A stretch of 64,000 bases of DNA from GCA-2748575 sp965222725 (GCA_965222725.1 OZ244969.1:5518001-5582000), one strand, 5' to 3'; shown: positions 27,064-35,915, counted from the first letter of the stretch. The notes: a model not told the origin generated them from the sequence alone. A program made the numbers and translations.

Positions 27064-27756
27064 CTAATCCTGGCTCACGGCCTCCAGACGATAACCGTGC
27101 TGATACACGGTTTTAATGCGGTAGCCGTTTTCGGGATTGATATTCAGGGATTTGCGGATGCGGCTGATGTGAACGTCCACGGTGCGGGTGTTGACGTCGG
27201 CGGTAACGCCCCAGATGCTTTCCAGCAGGTATTTGCGCGATAGTACCCGGCCAAGGTTGTTGAACAGGCAGATGGCCAGGTCAAAATCCTTTTCTGTCAG
27301 GGTGACCGGCTCTCCGCGAAAGGCGGCTTCGCGGGCGCTGATATCAAAACGATAGGGGCCGGCCTCAATGCGGCTGGAGGGCTTTTCGCTCACCCCCGCG
27401 CGGCGCGCCAGGGCGTCGATCCGGGCTTTCAGTTCCCCCTGGCGAATGGGTTTCACCATATAGTCGTCGGCCCCGGCTTCCAGCGCCCGGACCACGTCCT
27501 CTTCGGCATCCCGCTGGGTGCAGAACAACACGGGTATACTCTGGTTTACCGATGCCCGAATGGACGTCAGTGCTTCTATGCCGTTGATATCCGGCAGCTC
27601 CCAGTCCATCAGCAGCAAATCGAACTGACCTGATTTCACCTGCTGGATGAATTCTCCCCCTCGCTCAAAATGCTGACAGCTGTGTCCTGCTTCCTCCAGC
27701 CATTGCCTGACCATACCGGCCTGTTGCAGGTCATCTTCCAGGTAACCGATTCGCAC
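27064..27756 (-). CDS. OmpR/PhoB-family response regulator
   Basis: 230 aa. Receiver domain (1-120) with acidic pocket Asp8 and Asp9, phosphoacceptor Asp51 in LLMDWELPD, and Lys in YMVKPIRQ. The winged-helix DNA-binding domain (about 130-228) has LTEKDFDLAICLF and the recognition region TRTVDVHISRIRKSL. The natural partner is the CHASE2 kinase two genes downstream. The DNA target is unknown. Confidence 0.94.
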   Translation of the reverse strand: MRIGYLEDDLQQAGMVRQWLEEAGHSCQHFERGGEFIQQVKSGQFDLLLMDWELPDINGIEALTSIRASVNQSIPVLFCTQRDAEEDVVRALEAGADDYMVKPIRQGELKARIDALARRAGVSEKPSSRIEAGPYRFDISAREAAFRGEPVTLTEKDFDLAICLFNNLGRVLSRKYLLESIWGVTADVNTRTVDVHISRIRKSLNINPENGYRIKTVYQHGYRLEAVSQD

Positions 27757-27859
27757 TGATTCACCTCGTTATTGATAGGGTTAGGCAGGAGTTTAACCTG
27801 CCAGCCCACGAAAACAAACCTTCGGGCGAATCAGCCTTCCCCTGGATAGTGGTTAGCTG

Positions 27860-28777
27860 TTAGTTGTCGGACAAACGCCACTCCATGCGAATAATCAGGG
27901 AATCGGCATGCTGATCAATCAGAAAAAGATCGCCCTGATTGAGGCGCAGGGTGTTGCGCAGTTCCATAAAGGCTTCTGACATTTCCGGTACAAAGCGATC
28001 CGAGAACCGCGGATCTGTCGCCACAATATCCAGCCAGACGCTGCTTTCACACATCAGGGAACGTGGCGATGTCATTACCTTGATACGGGTATAGACATCA
28101 AAGATTTCCAGGAACAGATCAATCAGGTACCGCTTGGCCTGCTGCTTATGGAGCAACACCGGTAATGATTCCCCCTGGGGCTCCCAATTCAGATGAATTC
28201 CCCGGGTGCGGGCTACTACCCGCAGGCTTTCCACAATGTCGGCAACAAAGTGTTCAGCATCCGCATAATCCGCATCGGCCACCGCCATGCAGGAGTGACT
28301 GGCATTCACCAGTTTGACTTCGCGATAACCCAGCTGCCTTTGCCGCTGACAACGCAGTTCCTGTTGCAGACGGTGCTCGCTGATCCGTTCCTGAATCAGT
28401 TCAGGCAGCGCCCTGGAAGAAACTTCTTCCGGCGTCACTGTATCCAGCTCCAGATGTTCCATACCCAGGTCAAACACATTTTCCGATTGCCGGATCAGGA
28501 GTACCGGCATGCGCAACATCAGCCATTCCAGTTCCCGTTGTTCTTCAGCACTGATACCTTCGGCTCCCAGAATCACACAGGCAGAATAATCCGACAGCAA
28601 ACCGAATTGCCGCAGAGAACTCACTTGCTCCGTAAGATAGTAACTTGCCACGATACGGGAAGGATCCAGCTCAAGTTCACGAGCCACTTTGATCCAGCCC
28701 ATTTCGTTCTTTGCGAGCACCAGAACGAACTGTCGTTCCTGCGGCGCTGACCGGCTAATTGAAATTAATTTACCCAC
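27860..28777 (-). CDS. unknown protein resembling a degenerate receiver plus kinase-like domain
   Basis: 305 aa, soluble. Residues 15-125 read like a receiver-fold domain that lacks a phosphoacceptor context (ACVILGAEGIS, then LEWLMLRMPVLLIRQ). Residues 150-300 resemble a histidine-kinase HisKA/HATPase region: SHSCMAVADADYADAEHFV, then LHKQQAKRYLIDLFLEIFD in the position of an N box, but with no G-rich nucleotide-binding boxes. I infer a non-catalytic partner or decoy. It lies 103 bases upstream of the response regulator in the same direction, so it is probably the first gene of that signalling operon. The family was not recognised. Confidence 0.7.
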   Translation of the reverse strand: MGKLISISRSAPQERQFVLVLAKNEMGWIKVARELELDPSRIVASYYLTEQVSSLRQFGLLSDYSACVILGAEGISAEEQRELEWLMLRMPVLLIRQSENVFDLGMEHLELDTVTPEEVSSRALPELIQERISEHRLQQELRCQRQRQLGYREVKLVNASHSCMAVADADYADAEHFVADIVESLRVVARTRGIHLNWEPQGESLPVLLHKQQAKRYLIDLFLEIFDVYTRIKVMTSPRSLMCESSVWLDIVATDPRFSDRFVPEMSEAFMELRNTLRLNQGDLFLIDQHADSLIIRMEWRLSDN

Positions 28778-28929
28778 ACCAGATCCCTCCAGATCCCAAA
28801 AAATGAGATAACTGGGGAGAATTCTATGGCAAGCTGTGCAGATAGATAGGGAGGCAACCGGAGTTTTACGGCGTTTTTACAATACCCGGCAGCAACTGAA
28901 AAACAATGTAAAAAGCCCTGGAAAAAACG

Positions 28930-28952
28930 AAAAAAGAGGCTTTTCAGCCCCT
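28930..28952 (-). terminator. rho-independent terminator after the dehydratase-like gene
   Basis: In the minus strand, GGGGCT-GAAA-AGCCTC forms a 6-bp stem (one G-T pair) followed by TTTTTTCGTTTTTT. It lies about 65 bases after the stop codon at 29016 and isolates the CoA block from the signalling operon. Confidence 0.75.
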
Positions 28953-29015
28953 TTCTTCAAACAGTGTTCAAGTGGTTGATTTTGGGAATAAAACGGTGCG
29001 GTTACCCAAAAACGC

Positions 29016-30533
29016 TTAGCCTTCCTGAACGATACCGGCCAGTTTACGGGCATGCCATTTTTTCTCGTTAACATTCATGCCACGCAGTATCTGGATGCGT
29101 TGGGCCTGGGGAGAACCGGCACCGTGCAGGGACTCCGTCAGGTAACCTACGGCATTACGGCCCAGGGTCATGTTTTCGATCAGGCGCAGAATCTTGACCC
29201 GGTCTTCGGTGGGAATATCGGCACGGCCTTTAAAGAATTTTTTCAGGATATCGGCAGTGTCTTCGCTGTTAAAATCCTTTTCTGAAGGCAGGGTTACCAT
29301 CAAACCGCCGGCCAGATCCTGAGCCAGCCGGGAGATTTCATACGGAAAGCGGGTCACGTTATGTTTGCACACGTTGGCCAGCATGCCGTTGTTGATCCAG
29401 GCACCGGAGGGCAGCGGTTCCGCTTCGTGAGACGAGGCAATACCGGATGAAAAAATGGTCTCGTTCAGATGCACCATTTCCACCAGCTTGTCCTTGATAT
29501 GAGAGACCTTTTCCACGCCGTTATATTCGGCAATGGTGGCCGCGGCACCTACCATCACATCACCCAACCCGGTTTTACACACGTAACTGGCGCGATGGTA
29601 ATTGGTAAAACGCTCAACCATGGGAGCAGCAAACTCATACTCGCCATCCATAAACACGTGCTCCCAGGGAATAAACACGTTTTCAAATACAACGAGCACT
29701 TCCTGGCCGGCGTATTTGGCGTTGCCCTGATCGATGTCGCCCTCTTCCATGGCGCGGGTATCGCAGGACTGACGGCCATACACAAAGGTTATACCTTCCG
29801 CCTGCAGGGGCACCGCACCTACCACGGCAAAATCCTTGTCCTTGTCACTCAGACGCATGGTGGGCAGCACCATAATCCAGTGGGAATTCAGGCCACCGGT
29901 CATGTGGGCCTTGGCACCACTCACAAACAGGCCTTTTTCATTGCGGCCGGTTACCCGTAAAAACAGGTCCTGATCTTCCTGCTCGTGAGGGGCTTTACTG
30001 CGATCCCCTTTGGGATCTGTCATACCGGCAGCGATAATCAGATTGTGTTGCTGGAGTTTTTTCAGGAAGGCGATAAAGCGCGGGTGATATTCAGTGTCAT
30101 GTTGCGCATCGATATCGTAGGTAATGGAATGCAACACACTGACACAATCCAGGCCGGCGCAACGCTGAAAACAGGTGCCGGTGATCTGCCCCAGCCGGCG
30201 CTGCATACGATTCTTTTTCACCAGCTGATCCGGGCTGGTGGGTATATGCAGAAAACGGTTCACTTGCTGCTCGGAAATGGGCGAGTATTCCGTGGCCAGT
30301 TCGGGATTTTCAATGGCCAGCTCGTAGGTCGCCGCCAGGGCATTCATGGACGGCCGGATCATGGGGTGATCCACCGGTTCCGCTACCCGCTCCCCGAACA
30401 GATACACATCCAGGTTGCGTCCGCGCAGACTGTTAATGTAATCATCACCGGTAACCAGTGGCTCACCGAATAATTGCCAGCGCTCATCAGCAGTGGGCTG
30501 ATTTTTCATGTCCGCAGTGTTTAGTTGATTCAC
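29016..30533 (-). CDS. 4-hydroxybutyryl-CoA dehydratase/HpaB-superfamily protein
   Basis: 505 aa, full length for the 4-hydroxyphenylacetate 3-hydroxylase/4-hydroxybutyryl-CoA dehydratase superfamily. The residues that bind the 4Fe-4S cluster in the clostridial dehydratase (Cys99, Cys103, His292, Cys299) have counterparts here: Cys121 and Cys125 in GTCFQRC, His313 in FTNYHRASY, and Cys319. The His-to-Cys spacing is one residue shorter. FAD-site residues such as AGMTDPKGDRS and GLNSHWIMVLPT are present. This supports a dehydratase or isomerase of acyl-CoA over a two-component hydroxylase. It is 32 bases downstream of the stop-to-start junction with the CaiB-type gene and runs in the same direction. 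Confidence 0.82.
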   Translation of the reverse strand: MNQLNTADMKNQPTADERWQLFGEPLVTGDDYINSLRGRNLDVYLFGERVAEPVDHPMIRPSMNALAATYELAIENPELATEYSPISEQQVNRFLHIPTSPDQLVKKNRMQRRLGQITGTCFQRCAGLDCVSVLHSITYDIDAQHDTEYHPRFIAFLKKLQQHNLIIAAGMTDPKGDRSKAPHEQEDQDLFLRVTGRNEKGLFVSGAKAHMTGGLNSHWIMVLPTMRLSDKDKDFAVVGAVPLQAEGITFVYGRQSCDTRAMEEGDIDQGNAKYAGQEVLVVFENVFIPWEHVFMDGEYEFAAPMVERFTNYHRASYVCKTGLGDVMVGAAATIAEYNGVEKVSHIKDKLVEMVHLNETIFSSGIASSHEAEPLPSGAWINNGMLANVCKHNVTRFPYEISRLAQDLAGGLMVTLPSEKDFNSEDTADILKKFFKGRADIPTEDRVKILRLIENMTLGRNAVGYLTESLHGAGSPQAQRIQILRGMNVNEKKWHARKLAGIVQEG

Positions 30534-30565
30534 GATTGCCCTCTCGTCTCTCTGTCGTCGTTATG

Positions 30566-31699
30566 TCATTCTGTTTGCGTGATCACCCGATCATTGATCA
30601 GCTGATCAATTTCCTGATCACTGAATCCCATTGCCTGACACACCTGGCGGCTGTGGGTACCGGCTACAACGCCGGGTTGCTCCTGTACCGGTGCGGTGCG
30701 TGAAAAACGCGGGGCCGGGGACGGCTGTTCCATACCATCCAGCGTCATAAAGGTATTGCGGGCGCTGATGTGAGGATGCTTTGGCGCATCCTTCAGCGAC
30801 AGTACCGGCGCAAAACAGACATCGGTGCCTTCCATCAGGTCACACCATTGCTGTTGGGTTTTCTGTTTAATCACATCCGCCAGTTTACTTTTCAGTTCCG
30901 GCCACTGTTCCCGTTTCATCTGGGGTGCAAAGGTGTCCGGATCCAGTTCCGCTTTTTCTATCAGCAACTGATAAAACTGTGGCTCTATGGAACCAATGGA
31001 AACGTATTCGCCATCAGCGGTTTCATAGGTATCATAAAAATGTGCGCCGCCATCCAGCATATGGGTGCCACGCTCGGCACTGAAATGCCCCAGGTGCTGC
31101 AAGGTGCTGAACATGCCCATCAACAAGGCTGCGCCATCCACCATGGCGGCATCCACCACTTGCCCTTTGCCGGATTTGGCGGCTTCCAGCAAGCCGCATA
31201 CCAAACCAAACGCCAGCAGCATGCCACCGCCACCAAAATCTCCCACCAGGTTCAGCGGGGGTACCGGTTTTTCCCCGGCACGGCCAATGGCGTGCAACGC
31301 TCCGGTCAGGGAAATGTAGTTAATATCGTGTCCGGCAGCTTTTGCCAGCGGGCCATCCTGGCCCCAGCCGGTCATACGGCCGTACACCAGTTTGGGATTG
31401 CGTGCCAGACACTCATCAGGCCCCAGCCCAAGGCGCTCCATTACCCCGGGGCGAAACCCCTCGATCAGGCCGTCGCTCTGCTCTATCAGGCGCATCACCG
31501 TGTCTTTGCCGGCTTCGGATTTCAGATCCACCGCAATGGACTGGCGTCCGCGACCCAGAACATCCTGGTAGCCACCGGGCGTATTGGGCCGGTCCACCCG
31601 GATCACCTCGGCTCCCATATCCGCCAGCATCATGCCGCAAAAAGGCCCAGGTCCTATGCCTGCAAATTCAATTATCCGGTAGCCATTCAGGGGCCCCAT
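30566..31699 (-). CDS. CaiB/BaiF family protein, alpha-methylacyl-CoA racemase-like
   Basis: 377 aa. Family III CoA-transferase fold. The stretch GHDINYISLTGALHAIGR plus PPLNLVGDFGGGGMLLAFG is characteristic of alpha-methylacyl-CoA racemases; His and Asp of these motifs are the expected acid/base pair. The N-terminus GYRIIEFAGIGPGPFCGMM is also typical. AMACR interconverts 2-methylacyl-CoA epimers so branched chains can enter beta-oxidation. It is upstream of and probably co-transcribed with the dehydratase-like gene. Confidence 0.9.
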   Translation of the reverse strand: MGPLNGYRIIEFAGIGPGPFCGMMLADMGAEVIRVDRPNTPGGYQDVLGRGRQSIAVDLKSEAGKDTVMRLIEQSDGLIEGFRPGVMERLGLGPDECLARNPKLVYGRMTGWGQDGPLAKAAGHDINYISLTGALHAIGRAGEKPVPPLNLVGDFGGGGMLLAFGLVCGLLEAAKSGKGQVVDAAMVDGAALLMGMFSTLQHLGHFSAERGTHMLDGGAHFYDTYETADGEYVSIGSIEPQFYQLLIEKAELDPDTFAPQMKREQWPELKSKLADVIKQKTQQQWCDLMEGTDVCFAPVLSLKDAPKHPHISARNTFMTLDGMEQPSPAPRFSRTAPVQEQPGVVAGTHSRQVCQAMGFSDQEIDQLINDRVITQTE

Positions 31700-31830
31700 A
31701 GCATCTCTCCATCAATTAAATATCTTGAAAATCAAAAAGTTGAGATATCACACCCGGAGCATTCGATTCATTGGGAATTATCTTAGCATCAATAGGCGGG
31801 TGCGTGACTAACAGTTCACAGCAGCTGTCA

Positions 31831-32166
31831 TCAGATGTCAAAAGATTGTCCCCTCAGGCCTTTTTTCAGAGCCCAGAGAAACTGCTCCAGCAAGCGGACC
31901 AATACCGAGGCATCCGGTTCATCGGCGCCGGACTGGATGGCATGGGCAGGGGCCCGGGCTCGGGAGGCTTCCTCGGTACGCTGGCGAACCAGATCCTCAA
32001 AGTGAACCGTAAAAGGTTTTTGAGAGCTGAGAGAAGACAACAAGCCCTGATTCGCTGCTGCCAACTCCTGCTGGAGTGATTCCCGCAGTGATCGCTCTCT
32101 ATCCAGTTCGGCCTCAAGAGACCGGATTTGGTCTTCCAGCGTGGGTTTGTGCAAATGACAACTCAA
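31831..32166 (-). CDS. possible small coiled-coil protein
   Basis: Up to 111 aa from a TTG at 32166; there is no ATG in frame, which lowers confidence. Residues 9-42 form clear heptads (LEDQIRSLEAELDRERSL, then LQQELAAANQ), typical of a real coiled coil. It lies in the 555-base gap between the AMACR-like and crotonase genes. The rest of that gap (31700-31830 and 32167-32254) shows no further gene. An overlapping plus-strand frame looks less protein-like. Confidence 0.4.
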   Translation of the reverse strand: MSCHLHKPTLEDQIRSLEAELDRERSLRESLQQELAAANQGLLSSLSSQKPFTVHFEDLVRQRTEEASRARAPAHAIQSGADEPDASVLVRLLEQFLWALKKGLRGQSFDI

Positions 32167-32254
32167 TTCAAATCAGTGTACAGAGTGAAACTTGTCAGGG
32201 AATTCATTACCCTACAAATAAAGCAAAGCTGTTACACGGCAAAAAGGAGATTCC

Positions 32255-33025
32255 ATGAGTGTCTCGGTAGAAAAAGAAGAAAGCATAACCATTATCACCA
32301 TTATTCGCCCGGAAGCTAAAAACGCCGTTGATCGGGAAACGGCGGCCTCCCTGGCCAGCGCGTTCCGGCAATTCGACCAGGACGAGGAAGCCAGTGTGGC
32401 CATACTCACCGGCGACGAAACCTTCTGCGCCGGAGCCGATCTGAAAGCCATATCCGGCGGCGCCGGAAACCGGCTGGATGCGGAAGGCGACGGCCCCATG
32501 GGCCCCAGCCGCATGCAACTGTCCAAACCGGTGATTGCCGCGATAGAAGGCTATGCCGTGGCCGGTGGCCTGGAGCTGGCCGTCTGGTGCGATCTGCGGG
32601 TAGCGGCCCGGAACGCCACTTTCGGCGTGTTTTGCCGTCGCTTTGGTGTGCCTTTGATCGACGGCGGCACGGTGCGCCTGCCTCGGTTGATCGGCATGAG
32701 CCGCGCCATGGACATGATTCTCACCGGCAGGCCCGTGGGGGCCGAAGAGGCCTATGAAATAGGCCTGGTAAACCGCCTGGCCAAACCAGGCCATGCCCTG
32801 GCGGAAGCCAAACGCCTGGCAACACAGATTGCCGGCTTTCCTCAACAGTGCATGCGCAACGACAGACGCAGCGCCTATGACCAGTGGGAGCTGAGCGAAA
32901 CCGAGGCCCTGAACAATGAATTCCGCCTGGGAATGGCAGTGGTGGAATCCGGCGAAACGGTCAGCGGCGCTGGCCAATTTGCGCAAGGGATTGGTCGCCA
33001 TGGACAATTTAAAGATCCGGATTAA
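32255..33025 (+). CDS. crotonase / enoyl-CoA hydratase family protein
   Basis: 256 aa. Oxyanion-hole motifs are FCAGADLKAIS and AVAGGLELAVWCDLRVA. The first catalytic Glu of hydratases (in GGLELA) is kept, but the second, normally in FGxPE, is replaced: the matching stretch is FGVFCRRFGVPLIDGG with Cys at that position. This subfamily is common, but the change means classical hydratase activity should not be assumed. AAAAAGGAGA precedes the ATG. It is followed by the acyl-CoA ligase 85 bases downstream. Confidence 0.88.
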   Translation: MSVSVEKEESITIITIIRPEAKNAVDRETAASLASAFRQFDQDEEASVAILTGDETFCAGADLKAISGGAGNRLDAEGDGPMGPSRMQLSKPVIAAIEGYAVAGGLELAVWCDLRVAARNATFGVFCRRFGVPLIDGGTVRLPRLIGMSRAMDMILTGRPVGAEEAYEIGLVNRLAKPGHALAEAKRLATQIAGFPQQCMRNDRRSAYDQWELSETEALNNEFRLGMAVVESGETVSGAGQFAQGIGRHGQFKDPD

Positions 33026-33110
33026 CTGCCTAGAATGCCCGCTTCACCGCGTTTTAAAAAACAAATAATTTAACATTAAAAACCATAATTAATTGACAGA
33101 GGACGCCAAT

Positions 33111-34733
33111 ATGCTCGGGAACATGATGCAACGCCCATTGCTGATTTCAGACCTGCTGGAACATGCCGCCAGGTACTATCCCAAAGGGGAAATTGTCAGC
33201 CGCCGCTGCGAGGGCGACATTCACCGTTACGATTATGCCAGCGCCGCCAAACGCACCCGGCAACTGGCTAACGCCCTGAAAAAGTACGGTATTAACGAGG
33301 GCGACCGCTGCGCAACCCTGGCCTGGAACACGTATCGCCATTACGAGATTTATTTTGCCGTTTCCGGCATGGGCGCCGTTACCCACACCATTAACCCGCG
33401 CCTGTTTCCCGAACAGATTATTTATATCGTCAACCATGCCGAAGACCGCCTGTTATTTACCGACCTGACCTTTTTGCCTTTGCTGGAAAAAGTGCAAAGC
33501 GAAATCAGCTGCGTGGAAAAAATCGTGGTAATGGCAGACGCCGACAAGATGCCGGAAACATCACTCACCAATGCCATTTGTTATGAAGACTTTATCGCCG
33601 GCGAATCCGACGAATTCGAATGGCCGGAGTTTGACGAAAACACCGCCGCCGCACTCTGTTATACCTCCGGCACCACCGGCAATCCCAAAGGCGTTATTTA
33701 TTCCCACCGCTCTACCCTGTTGCATGCCTGGGCATCCACCATGCCGGACACTCTGGGCATTTCATCGTCCACCAATCTGTTGCCGGTAGTGCCCATGTTC
33801 CATGTCAGTGCCTGGGGCACGCCCTATGCCTGTACACTCACCGGAGCCAAGATTATCTTCCCCGGGCCGGGCCTGGATGGGGCCTCGCTGACGGAACTGA
33901 TTCAGAATGAAAAGGCGGATCTTTTGCTGGGCGTACCCACAGTCTGGCTGGGGCTGCTGTCCCACCTGCGGGAAACCAACCAGGTAATGGAAAGCGTCAA
34001 GCAAGTGGTGATTGGTGGTTCCGCTGCGCCCTTTGCCATGATCAGGGAATTCGACGAAGTCCACGACGCTTTTGTAGTTCACGCCTGGGGCATGACCGAA
34101 ATGAGCCCTATCGGCACCATCGGCTCCATGAACCGTGAACTGGCCGCCATGGATAAAGAAGCCCGCTACAAGTTTCAGTTAAAACAAGGGCGTCCGGTGT
34201 TTGGTGTGCAACTGAAAATTGTGGACGACGAAGGCAACGAACAACCCCAGGACGGCAAAGCCTTTGGCCGATTGATGGTGCGCGGCCCCTGGATTATTGA
34301 ACGCTATTACAAAGCCGAAACCACTGCCCTGGAAGACGGCTGGTTTGATACCGGCGATGTCGCCACGCTGGATGAGCAGGGTTACATGCAGATCGTGGAC
34401 CGTAACAAAGACGTGATCAAATCCGGTGGCGAATGGATCAGCTCCATTGAACTGGAAAACTTTGCCGTGGGCCACCCGGCAGTGAAAGAAGCCTGCGTGA
34501 TCGGCATACAGCACCCCAAATGGGATGAACGCCCCCTGCTGCTGGTAGTTCCTGAAGAAGGCGCCAGTGTAACCCATGATGAGATGACTACATTCCTGGA
34601 AGACAAAGTGGCCAAATGGTGGCTGCCCAACGACACCCTGGTGGTGGATGAACTACCCCACACGGCTACCGGCAAATTGCTGAAAGTGAAACTGAGGGAT
34701 GAGTTCGGCGAGCATTACAATAAACAGGGGTGA
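33111..34733 (+). CDS. long-chain fatty acid--CoA ligase (AMP-binding family)
   Basis: 540 aa from ATG 33111 with AGAGGA at 33098-33103; a TTG at 33093 is less likely. Adenylate-forming enzyme: P-loop YTSGTTGNPKGV, A5-like motif HAWGMTEMSP, GWFDTGDVATLDEQGYM and the C-terminal catalytic Lys in PHTATGKLLKVKLRD. It activates a carboxylic acid to its CoA thioester using ATP. The adjacent crotonase, and the AMACR-like and dehydratase-like genes opposite, suggest a shared catabolic route for a branched or functionalised acid (inference). Confidence 0.92.
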   Translation: MLGNMMQRPLLISDLLEHAARYYPKGEIVSRRCEGDIHRYDYASAAKRTRQLANALKKYGINEGDRCATLAWNTYRHYEIYFAVSGMGAVTHTINPRLFPEQIIYIVNHAEDRLLFTDLTFLPLLEKVQSEISCVEKIVVMADADKMPETSLTNAICYEDFIAGESDEFEWPEFDENTAAALCYTSGTTGNPKGVIYSHRSTLLHAWASTMPDTLGISSSTNLLPVVPMFHVSAWGTPYACTLTGAKIIFPGPGLDGASLTELIQNEKADLLLGVPTVWLGLLSHLRETNQVMESVKQVVIGGSAAPFAMIREFDEVHDAFVVHAWGMTEMSPIGTIGSMNRELAAMDKEARYKFQLKQGRPVFGVQLKIVDDEGNEQPQDGKAFGRLMVRGPWIIERYYKAETTALEDGWFDTGDVATLDEQGYMQIVDRNKDVIKSGGEWISSIELENFAVGHPAVKEACVIGIQHPKWDERPLLLVVPEEGASVTHDEMTTFLEDKVAKWWLPNDTLVVDELPHTATGKLLKVKLRDEFGEHYNKQG

Positions 34734-34749
34734 TCCGCAGCCCCACCGA

Positions 34750-34859
34750 TCGTAGGGCTCCGATAGCCTTTGAAGGTGGAACTGCAGATCACTTGAATCT
34801 GGATACAAAAAGAGAAACCGCCCGGGAATCAGTCGTACGGCTCCAATTGCCTGTGAGGA
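34750..34859 (+). repeat. pair of degenerate repeats, 83 bases apart
   Basis: TCGTAGGGCTCCGATAGCCT at 34750 onward is echoed by TCGTACGGCTCCAATTGCCT at 34833 onward; 16 of 20 bases match by eye and similarity continues some bases further. Both are downstream of the acyl-CoA ligase stop codon. Confidence 0.5.
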
Positions 34860-34875
34860 CTCCCGTGCGGTTTTA
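34815..34875 (+). terminator. long terminator hairpin after the acyl-CoA ligase
   Basis: AAACCGCCCGGGA (34815-34827) pairs with TCCCGTGCGGTTT (34861-34873) with one mismatch, followed by TTAA. The loop is long (33 bases) and contains the second copy of the degenerate repeat. Confidence 0.6.
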
Positions 34876-34908
34876 ACCAGAATATACGGTTTTAATCAGA
34901 ATATACAG
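34871..34908 (+). repeat. 19-base tandem repeat, two copies
   Basis: TTTTAACCAGAATATACGG (34871-34889) is followed immediately by TTTTAATCAGAATATACAG (34890-34908), 17 of 19 matching. It ends just before the stop codon of the minus-strand GNAT gene. Confidence 0.75.
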
Positions 34909-34912
34909 TTCA

Positions 34913-35419
34913 TCAGCGGTTAACAGCTTCCAACACAAATATATCGACTTCTTTATTGTGAAATTTAGTGGATCTGATCTGCCTGAACCCCGCCTTTTCA
35001 ACCACGCGCTTCGAAGCCAGATGATCCGGTTCTATAATGGCATAAATCGGAAGCAGCGCCTTATCAATTCCGAAATCAACCACCGCCCTGACCGCTTCAG
35101 TGGCTATTCCTTTACCCCAATGCGGCCACGCCAAACGATAGCCCACGTGAACTTCTTCTTTACCATCAATATGCTCTCGGCTTAGCCCGGCAAAGCCGAC
35201 AAAATCTCCACTCGCTTTTTCAATAACGGCCCAGGGGCCCATGCCGTTTGTGGCATAGTGGGACTGACACCAGTTAACAAAACCGGCAGTCTGATCCCGG
35301 GTCATTGGCCCGTTTACGGAATGTTTCATCACCCGCTCATCCGCCAGCATGGCGGATAACGCATCGGTATCCGCCACTGAGATTTCACGCATCGTTAATC
35401 GGGGAGTTTCCAATATCAT
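34913..35419 (-). CDS. GNAT acetyltransferase, RimJ/RimL-like
   Basis: 168 aa. It starts with the typical LETPRLTMREI strand, followed by the acetyl-CoA-binding region VGYRLAWPHWGKGIATEAVR (Q/R-x-x-G-x-G/A variant) and the C-terminal SKRVVEKAGF motif. This fits the RimJ/RimL/YdaF subfamily, which acetylates protein N-termini or small molecules. The substrate is unknown. Confidence 0.9.
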   Translation of the reverse strand: MILETPRLTMREISVADTDALSAMLADERVMKHSVNGPMTRDQTAGFVNWCQSHYATNGMGPWAVIEKASGDFVGFAGLSREHIDGKEEVHVGYRLAWPHWGKGIATEAVRAVVDFGIDKALLPIYAIIEPDHLASKRVVEKAGFRQIRSTKFHNKEVDIFVLEAVNR

Positions 35420-35588
35420 TTCATCATCCGGTAAATGTTAAAGGGCTGGGCAGCTTGGTGCCCGCTGCTCTCGAATATAACACCCTGATCCGAGCTGAAT
35501 CCATTTATCCTGAACTTTCAATAAGTTAGACGCCGTACTCCAGGATTGTTTGCAACTATCTGCTGTCTTTCTGTTGCAATGCACCAAC

Positions 35589-35608
35589 ATATCTGCAATT
35601 CTAGATAT
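35589..35608. promoter_or_regulatory. candidate ArsR operator, copy 1
   Basis: ATATCTGCAATTCTAGATAT is an imperfect palindrome with 6-bp perfect outer arms (ATATCT/AGATAT). It lies 22 bases before the start of the ArsR gene. Sixteen of 20 bases match the second copy at 35971-35990. Its place at the regulator's own promoter suits autorepression. Confidence 0.65.
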
Positions 35609-35630
35609 ATAGTTTTTTATGGGAACCACT

Positions 35631-35915
35631 ATGAATGACGATGAAGCCGCTCTCTGCCTGTCGAAACTGGGCCATACTGCCCGGCTGTCGATATTCCGCC
35701 TGCTGATTCAGTACGGCCACAGCGGTGCTACCGTGGGAGACATACAACGGCAAACCGACATTGCCCCCACGACGTTGAACCATCACCTGGAACAGCTGCA
35801 AAAAGCCAACTGGATTACCAAGCAGCGGGAAGGCAGAGAGGTGTACTGCATTGCCAACTTTGAGCGCATGAATGAGTTGATCGGCTACCTGATGGAAGGT
35901 TGCTGCACCAACTGA
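35631..35915 (+). CDS. ArsR/SmtB-family metalloregulator
   Basis: 94 aa from ATG 35631, which has GGGA at 35621-35624; ATG 35619 is an alternative. Winged helix-turn-helix: LSKLGHTARLSIFRLL, then QTDIAPTTLNHHLEQLQKAN and a wing with REGREVYCIANF. The protein ends GCCTN; a vicinal Cys pair at the C-terminus recalls the As(III)-sensing Cys95/Cys96 of Acidithiobacillus ArsR. It precedes an ArsP-type permease, and both genes carry the same candidate operator, so derepression by arsenite or a methylated arsenical is the natural model. Confidence 0.9.
   Translation: MNDDEAALCLSKLGHTARLSIFRLLIQYGHSGATVGDIQRQTDIAPTTLNHHLEQLQKANWITKQREGREVYCIANFERMNELIGYLMEGCCTN

Noticed and set aside
31771..32079. 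Plus-strand protein in the gap after the AMACR-like gene
   Set aside because: It lacks a good start and reads poorly compared with the coiled-coil frame on the opposite strand.
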